A program made the translations under genes and the position numbers. From NCBI GenBank assembly GCA_037447655.1, contig JBBHKE010002354.1, forward strand, positions 62,001-126,000: a stretch of DNA of 64,000 bases. The letters are read 5' to 3'. The notes under the pieces are model-generated. The model did no database searches. It was not told the DNA's origin and saw nothing but the letters and a program-made list of their open reading frames with translations. This document shows positions 56,717 to 64,000 of the stretch, piece after piece. The stretch's first letter is position 1. Each line of letters starts with the position of its first letter. The stretch comes from Zygnema cylindricum (lineage: Eukaryota; Streptophyta; Zygnematophyceae; Zygnematales; Zygnemataceae).

Positions 56717-58274
56717 AAAAAAAAAGGAGTGTTAAAAAGTCATATTTTATATTTTACCTTTTATTTGGATCCTGAAGTTGTCATACTTGTCGTAGTCACT
56801 GAGAGTTGACAGGCAACCATGGTTGCCTCAAACAGATGAGAAGATAGGCAGAAGACAAGGCTCCTGCAAAATTTAGGTTACAACAGACAGGATTTGATAG
56901 TGTGACCTCCGGACGAATATCGTACGGGACAGTCGCCCGCCTTATCTGTTAGGGCTTGATGAATCGTTACATATATTCTATCTGATAAGTATTTAATGAT
57001 GATACAACAACATATTCCCTTTAACGACTGACGGAACAAAACAAAACAGGGAACGTGTGGTACCGCACGAAATGCAGTACCGCACGAAATAAATGAAACA
57101 ACATTTGATTTCAACAGACGAAATTAAATGTCGCGATCGACGGCTCGCAAAGGAAGAAGGAATTTCAAATAGTCAATATGGAATGATGACCGTCGAAATT
57201 CAACAGTCAACACGGAACATTGACCGGTGAAATTGAACGGTCAAAATTTATTCGGCGCGCCGTTAGATCAAAAGGCTAAAATTGATCGCCGGAAATAGAA
57301 CGGACGGCAAGCGTGAGTGCTTGTATGCCGAAACAATTATTTGGGAGCAGTTTGACGAAATGGGAAGAAATGACACGTGGCATTATCCTATAGGATGCCG
57401 GAAGAGAAAAGGGACAGAATGACGTTGACCTATTAGCCACGTGGCAGACCGGGAGTGGTGCCGAATACATCCGTACATAAAGTACGGCGGTTGGTGTACT
57501 TTATATGTAGAATAATTAGAGTACTTCATTTTCATAGGTTTAGAGTAGCTATTAGGAAGTTTTCAGGACTTAAATAAAATTTTGAAAGTCCTCTCTCACA
57601 GAGGCCATTTGTATAAATATGTTATCTTTGAACAGCCATAACTTAATGCTCAGGTGAGAAAATTTAGTGATTCTTTTTGCAGCGGACTCAAGGGAGTCCA
57701 GGCTACAGAGGGCTGTAGTTGGTCAGAGTTTTTGCTTGCCAAGGTGGCACTTATTCATTGCCAAAGTCAAAAGTGTTAATATTGTCCTAGAGGCTTCATA
57801 TAAGTTGGACATTCTGTGTACCTATGGAGGTCACAATATAACAAGGAAGATCTAAAATGCAAAAAGGTAATGGGAATACCCTTCACTACACTTTTGATAA
57901 TTGAAAGCTCAGTAGCTTTGTTTTTATAGTTCCAATTTTCATATTCTAAACGTTCAGTCTGACTCCCAATCACCATTGCTGGTGCTGCTGCTGCCGATAT
58001 CGTCCTTGATAATGGAGTTCCTCGAGAAGCAACTACTCTTTTTTATCCTTCAATGATTGTTTTTTGCCCTTCCTCGTCATCGTTTGTGATGGTGGCTGAT
58101 GTTTTGGCAGCTGTTGTGACGGAGGTGCCAAAAAAACGAGTTCGTGGGAATCGAATTTGCCCGGACACTATGCCCCATAGGTGATTCTCAAAAAGTTCTC
58201 CCTCCATCATCATTTCCCAATGAAGAAAATCTGATCCATTGAGTATGGGCACCCTAAAGGGTGGGCCCATAACT

Positions 58275-58650
58275 TGAAATTTTGTGGTCTCCATTATCCC
58301 ACAGAATGAGAAGCCTACGTAAAGCCTCTAAGAAAAAAATTTACCCTTCCACTTTCCCACTGAATAAGTGCCGCCCAGGCACACAAATACCGTGATCACC
58401 CTCACTCCTGTGAGGAGAAGAATCCCGTGAGTAAAATGAAAAAAGAATCACTAAATTTGCTCTTCGAGAAGTCAGTTATGGCTGGCCAAAGATGGCCTAT
58501 AAATACAAAAGATTGTTGAGATTTGAAATCTTTTGTTAGTAAATAGAGTAGACTTAGAATAGTTTCTAAAAAGTGGTATAAAAGACTCACCTTTATTAGT
58601 GTTATAGTAAACAAAGTAGAATAGAGTGTATTGTACCTCTGCAGGTTTTA
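58275..58650 (-). repeat. H 5' LTR (end approximate)
   Basis: Starts TGAAATTTTGTGGTC at 58275 (own-strand ...TTTCA before the primer site). It resembles the F LTR in GCCGCCCAGGCAC, AAAAAGAATCAC and TTATGGCTGGCCAAAG. The far end is not resolved. Confidence 0.55.
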
Positions 58651-61600
58651 CGGAGTGACGTTTACATGCGTCACGCAGCAGGCAATTGGAATCGCCAGAT
58701 CAAACGGAACGGAATCTGATCCGGATATCTCGGAAAATATATGGTACGGCTATTTTTGGAGTCATACAGATATTTTGGAATTATATGGTACGGAATATTT
58801 TTTTGATCATTAAATAGAAACGTCCGGATATTTCGGAAGTTAATTATGATCATTGATTTTGAGAGACGTCGACGGATGCGATTCACGTGGGACCGCAAGT
58901 GACGAGGCGAGATTTACGTGGGACCACAAAGTGACGAGCGTGATTCACCTGGGACCACAAGTGACGAAGCACTTAGGTGCTTTGTACTACACGACCACAT
59001 TCGGCTGGACTTTAGCGACTACTGGTGACTAAGCATTTGGATCGTTTTGTGTACGGTTAGAACGTTTTGTGTACGGTTCAATGCTCGTAAATATCTGAAA
59101 AACATAAGTTTGTATTTTAGTGTGATATAAAATAGTGCTCTATTAATCAGGTTTTTAGAAAATAATAATTAAGGTTTTGAGGTACAGTGACGTACAAGTA
59201 GGATGCTTTGTCGTTAGTCAAGATAATAACCGTAGTAACGGTTACCCAAATTAGTGTAGATCAGTAGATAAACACTGTATATAACTTAGGACTTAGCCAA
59301 TTTTGTAGTATCCAGTTTTGGGAATATGATTTTCTAAGGGCAGTTTTTCGGAAACTTCCAAACATCATATCATATGGTTTACTAATTCATTTGGGCTGCA
59401 ATTTTGGGAATTGTCAGTTTACTCTATTTCGCACCTACGTCTCAAATTTGAAATATATTGGCTTTCTGAGCCATATTTTGTGTCAGTTTAAAGTTGGCTG
59501 TTGAGTAGGTACTTTCATAGTTTATGCTTTTTCTCATTTCTACTACTACTACTGCTGGGTCTCCGCTTACAACGGTGGTTGTAGAACAACAGGTTATGGG
59601 CCTTTCTTCAAGAATTCTTATCTTCAATGGCCAAAAGTATGCATACTGGGCGGCGATGGTTGAATCGTCGTTTGAAACTGCTGACTTATTGAGGGCCTTG
59701 GATGGCTCCCTTGATGAAACAGATCCAACTTGGGCAAAAAAGAATTCAATGGCAAGGAACAATCTAATTCTTTGTATTTCAGAAAATTTGGTCATGTCCC
59801 GCCTGAAAATGAAGAAGGCGAGGGAGATTTGGACATCCCTCAAAACCACTTTTGAGAATGCGAATGTTCAGGAGGAGCTTTTGGTGGCTGGAAAAATTCG
59901 GGGATACAAATACACGGAGGGAACTATGGTTGAGTATTGTGACAATTTTCGTGCGCTCATTGATGCTCACTCTTGTACTGGGGGGTCATTTCCTGAGTTT
60001 CAATAGGCGGCTTTGCTTATTAGAGGTCTCCCTTGTAGCATGAATGGTGTGTCTGTTCAATTAAAGAGTCATGATAAAGCTAGCTGGTCATTTCAATTAG
60101 CGTATAATCTTATATTGGAGGAAGAAACAAACACAAAACTCCTTGAGGGAAAAGGAAAGGTTGAGGCATTTGCAACAGACTTTGACAAAAGAAATCAGTT
60201 TAATCAGAATAGGAATCAGTTTAACCATAATCAGAATTAGTATAATCAGAGGCAGAATAGGCCATCTACTACTACTTGTTTCTATTGTTCTAAGAAGGGT
60301 CATGGATACAGGTACTGTCCTAAACTGAAGAAGGCTAATGAGATAGGTTTATACAGGCCAGGTTGGCAACATAGTTAGTATCACAAAGGTTTTTCTGGAA
60401 ATCCTTCTCGTGGAAATGCTCTTTTTTTAGCTTTTGCAACTAATGCAGATGAGTCACTCAGCTTCAATGAGCAAGAGGATGCGGATTTATTTGCTATGGC
60501 GGCTGCCATGGAGGAGCCAAAAGATACGGGATGGATCATGGACACAGGAGCGTCTGCCCACATGTGTTGGAACAAGGCGGCTTTTACGAATTAGCATCAT
60601 ACATCTCCGAAGAGTATCTACTATGCTTGCGGCATGAGTGTCTAAACCTCAGCTCAGGGTGATGTATCATTGATGGTAGATGTGGGGGGAAAGTCAATAG
60701 AGAGAACCCTTCACAAAGTTTTGTATGTTCCAGATTTTTAAGAAAAAAAAAATTTCTACATCATTAGTGGAGAGCAAGGGCTTTGAAGTGGTTCTGAAAG
60801 GAGGGAGACAGGTTGTTAGCAAGAAAGGGAAAGTCGCAGTAATAGGAACTATAGATGCTAGCAAAATGTACCTGATGGACATGGCTGAATAATAAAAAAA
60901 TATGTTCTCTACTCCAGTGTCCAATCTGATAATGAGTTGTGGCATAAGAGATTAGGACACATGAATTATGATAGTCTAAAAAAAATGGTGAATTCGAGAA
61001 AAGTTGATGGAGTTTCTTTCACATCTCATCCTGTAAAAACATGTGATGGTTGTTCACTTGGAAAGATCCACAAATGCCATTTCCACGGGAAACAGACCAT
61101 AGATCGGAAAAACTTCTGCAACTCATCCATTCTGATGATCTCGGTCCTTTGCAAGTGGCTTCGGCTGGAGGGGTCCACTTTATGGTCACATTTACAAATG
61201 ACTACTCGCGGTACACCAAAGTTTACTTCATACAACATAATAGTGAAGTGTTTACTCACTTCAAACACTACAAAGCGTGGGCGGAAAAGCTTCATGGAGT
61301 TCGATTATTGGCGCTAAGATCGGACAACGGGGGAGAATACACATCGAAGGAATTCGAAGAATTTCTCCTTTAGGAAAGTACCAGTCACAATCTTACAGTT
61401 CCATATACACCGGAACAAAATGGTGTGTCTGAGAGATTAAATAGGACAGTGATAGAGAGTGCCTGGTCCATGCTTGCAGATAAAGGGCTAGATTTGAAAT
61501 TCTGGGCTCAAGCACTTAACTGTGCTATTAATATTAAAAATAGAATTGCTTCTAGGTCTGTTAGCACTACACCTTATGAGCTTTGGACAGGGGAAAAACC

Positions 61601-63369
61601 TGATGCTAGTTACTTTAAGAGCTTTGGTAGCAAGTGTTTTATTTTAGATACTTCACATGATAGATGGAAAATGGAGCCTAAAGGCTTACCTGGGATTTTT
61701 ATGGGGTATGATGATAATGCGAAAGGATATAGAGTTTTTGTACTTGACAAACAAAAAGTGATTGTTTCTAGAAATATCCAGATTAAAGATGAACAGGATT
61801 CGGTTGACCTTTTTAAAGTGCCAGATCAACCGGCAAAAGAAAAGGAGAAATATGTGTTTTTTTACCATACGCCGCGAGTCTACTTTCTACCGGCAAGTGG
61901 AACACCTCTTCCTTTAGTTCCTCTGGTGCCTTTACATGATGCTTCACCACAAGCTACGCCTCAAGTGGAAGGAACTACTACGGACTCCGTACCAGATCAA
62001 GTTAAGGTTCACACTAAACAAAAAAATCAGAGGTTGCCGACGATCTCAGCCTCAGAATTTCTGGGGGGGAAGAGATCTAGCCGCAGTCTGCAAGCAAGGT
62101 CTCACTTTGCTTTTTCTTCAGCTATAGAGGAGCCTCTAACGATCCAAGAGGCCTTCTCATCACTGGAGAGAAATCAATGGATCAAGGTAGCAAAGGATGA
62201 AATGAAGTCTATTATGGAGGCACAAACATGGGAGCTGGTGGATCTTCCTCCGGGCAGGAAAACCATTGGCAGCAAATGGGTATTCAAGGTGAAGCTGAAC
62301 CCGGACAACACCATCGAAGATATAAGACCAGACTAGTTGCTAAGGGGTATAATCAAAAAGAAGGTATTGACTTTGAGGAAACCTTCTCTCCAGTTTTCAG
62401 ATTTCCCACTCTCAGAATTTTCCTAAGTCTAGCGGCTATAGAGAATATGAAAATACAACAAATAGATGTTAAAACTGCCTTTTTGCATGAAGAGTTAAAA
62501 GAAACCATTTAAATGAAACAACCTGAAATGTACGTTGATAAGGGAAAGGAGGAATTAGTGTGTAAATTGATGAAATCTTTGTATGGGCTAAAACAAGCCC
62601 TGCGTCTGTGGAATCTGAAGTTAGATGAGTTTTTGACTGGGCTAGGTTTTAAAAGAATTAGCTCAGATCATTCTGTAAATGTTCTACAAGGAGAGGATGG
62701 GGTAATTTACATTGATATATATGTGGATGATATATTATTAATAAGTTATTCATAGATGAAATAAACCGCATTAAAGCGGCTTTAAGGTCTGAGTTCGACA
62801 TGAAGGATCTCGGTGAGGCCAAATACATCTTAGGAATACAGGTAAAAAGAGACAGAAACAAGAGGCTGATTATGTTGACTCGGAAAGTAACAATAGGTAA
62901 CATGCTGGAAAGATTTGAAATGAGAGTTGTAAAAGGATCCGTAACTCCTATGGAATTCAAGCAAAAATTAGAAGGAATTGATACAGATTCAGGCATAATG
63001 GTTGGTAGGAGCCTAGAGACAAGGGAGGAAGAGTTTATGGCTTTAAAGCCATATATACAAGTAGTTTCTTATATATTTTATGAATTGTACGAGACCCGAT
63101 ATTGCAGTAGCTATGGGAGTCTTGAGTAGAAGTCTGCAAAATCCTAAAAAGGCAGATTGGGAAGCAGCGAAAAGGGTGTTGAGATATCTTGAAGGAACTT
63201 AAAATCTCAAGCTTGTACTTGGAGGAGGAGAGGTGAAAATACAAACGTGGAGCGATGCCAGCTATGGGGACATGCCAAGCCAGAAATCTACAACTGGTTT
63301 TGTACTTAAGATTGGAGATGGAACTTGCTGCTAGAGTAGCAAATTACAAAAGGTTACAGCTCAATCCAC
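58651..63369 (+). mobile_element. Ty1/copia element I, 3' end cut by another LTR
   Basis: 5' LTR ends ACAACA at 59591 (start unresolved). Primer site GGTTATGGGCC at 59592-59602. Coding region 59524-63369 in copia order. At 63370 an F-like LTR interrupts RNase H, so the element's 3' part lies outside the window. Confidence 0.75.
59524..63369 (+). pseudogene. Element I gag-pol
   Basis: Gag from ATG 59524 in the LTR, across the primer site (VVVEQQVMGLSSRILIFNG), to a stop at 60004 and on to about 60240 in the same frame. Gln/Asn-rich stretch, then zinc knuckle CFYCSKKGHGYRYC (60280-60321). Protease WIMDTGASAHMC (60532-60567). Integrase WHKRLGHMNYDSL (60937), CDGCSLGK, SDNGGEYTSKEF (61320-61355) and EQNGVSERLNRT (61410). 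A single frame 61425-62336 carries the integrase C-terminus and linker. Reverse transcriptase 62150-62755 has YVDDILLIS. RNase H is partial from 63080. Few lesions compared with E1 or E3. Confidence 0.85.
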
Positions 63370-64000
63370 TGTAATTCTATGGGCTCCATTGCCACACAGA
63401 ATTCGCAGATCAAAAAGAAGCTAATCTAGATAGTGCCGACTCCAAGTTTATACAAACCCAAATGATTGACCCCTTGACAATCAAAACCCAATTACAGCTT
63501 CACCCTTGTGAAATAAGACTTTCTGTGTGCTCAGTTCCACCACAGAATGCAAAGTTAGAATATGAGTTTTGGACACATTCACCCACTTTGACTTTCCCCT
63601 AGAAATGCAGCCACCCTAGCAGGCAAATAGTCTGACCAACTACACCCCTATATAGCTTGGACTCCCCTAAGTCTGCTGCAAAAAGAATCACTGAAAATGG
63701 TCAACTGAATTGATAGTTATGGCTGGCCAAAGTTTGCCATTTATACAAGGTGCTCTCAGGGAGAGGCAGCTACCTACCAGAAATATTCTAAGTCTTAAAA
63801 CCCCTCTCAAAGCCCCCTAGTACTAAGGTACGAACCAATAACAAGACTGTAAAGTAGATAAAGGTATAGGTGCCGGTGTACCTTTTGTACGGCCATCGTA
63901 CGACATGGCCAAAATGTCGACAAGTGCCATTTCCAGATTTGTTCCTACAATCCCTAGAATTCATGCTTCCAAATCTTATCCCTCCACGTGGCGCCAGGTC
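63370..64000 (-). repeat. F/H-like LTR running off the right edge
   Basis: Starts TGTAATTCTATGGGCTCC and shares GCCACCCTAGCAGGCAAAT, AAAAAGAATCACTGAA, GTTATGGCTGGCCAAAG and GTACGACATGGCC with the F and H LTRs. Whether it is a solo LTR or part of a full element cannot be seen. Confidence 0.8.

Larger units (their letters stand above)
50218..57843 (+). mobile_element. Ty1/copia element G, complete ends, TSD AGGAA
   Basis: 5' LTR 50218-52357 (contains a solo LTR; about 1084 bp without it) and 3' LTR 56730-57843 (1114 bp), TG...CA. Target duplication AGGAA at 50213-50217 and 57844-57848. Primer site GGTTATGGGCCCACCC at 52358-52373; purine tract AAAAAAAAAGGAG before the 3' LTR. It is inserted into H. 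Confidence 0.93.
49886..58274 (-). mobile_element. Copia element H (gag only), split by G
   Basis: The minus-strand gag frame starts at 58294 (METTKFQVMGPPFRVPILNG) next to primer site 58274-58259. It is interrupted by G between 57844 and 50217, then resumes as 50109-49849 (capsid C-terminal part, MNDYFNDLRALFGELESAG). It is truncated where it joins E3 at about 49886, so pol is missing. Confidence 0.75.

Overview
The window looks like nuclear DNA of a land plant. It holds spliced, multi-exon multicopper oxidase genes of the ascorbate-oxidase type, many Ty1/copia LTR retrotransposons whose primer sites match initiator methionine tRNA, a tRNA-derived SINE, and dense nests of small inverted-repeat DNA transposons. 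I see no rRNA gene, intact tRNA gene, CRISPR array or bacterial-style operon. The species cannot be read from the sequence. Two 10-base N runs (18311-18320 and 37990-37999) mark scaffold gaps.

Layout. (1) 1-4193 and 19706-23847 are the arms of a large, nearly identical inverted repeat. Each arm carries the promoter and exons 1-4 of a multicopper oxidase gene, so copy A (minus strand, running off the left edge) and copy B (plus strand, 21769-28389) are head to head. The inner end of each arm falls at the tip of a ~214-bp MITE. (2) The 15.5-kb spacer (4194-19705) has no host gene. It is a stack of MITEs with TA target duplications, two larger TIR elements (J with TTA, K with TCA) and a copia element (F1, 11254-17714, duplication ATTCA). 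(3) Copy B can be modelled as 13 exons and 598 codons with all copper-ligand motifs, but it has an in-frame TGA at codon 139, shared with copy A. (4) 29285-32918 is a 5'-truncated copia element (E1). (5) 32943-37418 is copy C (exons 2-9, minus strand), with broken splice sites and a stop. (6) 38268-40595 is copy D (exons 8-13, minus strand). (7) From 40609 to the right edge the DNA is nested copia elements: E3 is split by F2; H is split by G, which itself carries a solo LTR; then comes I, cut by another LTR.

Taken together, this is a small tandem/inverted cluster of four multicopper oxidase copies that has been duplicated, truncated and invaded by transposons. Copies C and D are pseudogenes. 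A and B are well preserved apart from the shared stop codon. The most informative signals are the inverted duplication ending at a MITE, the nested-transposon stratigraphy with readable target duplications and paralogous empty sites, and a copia lineage with a half-tRNA-iMet primer site that lies inside the gag reading frame, whose start codon is in the LTR.
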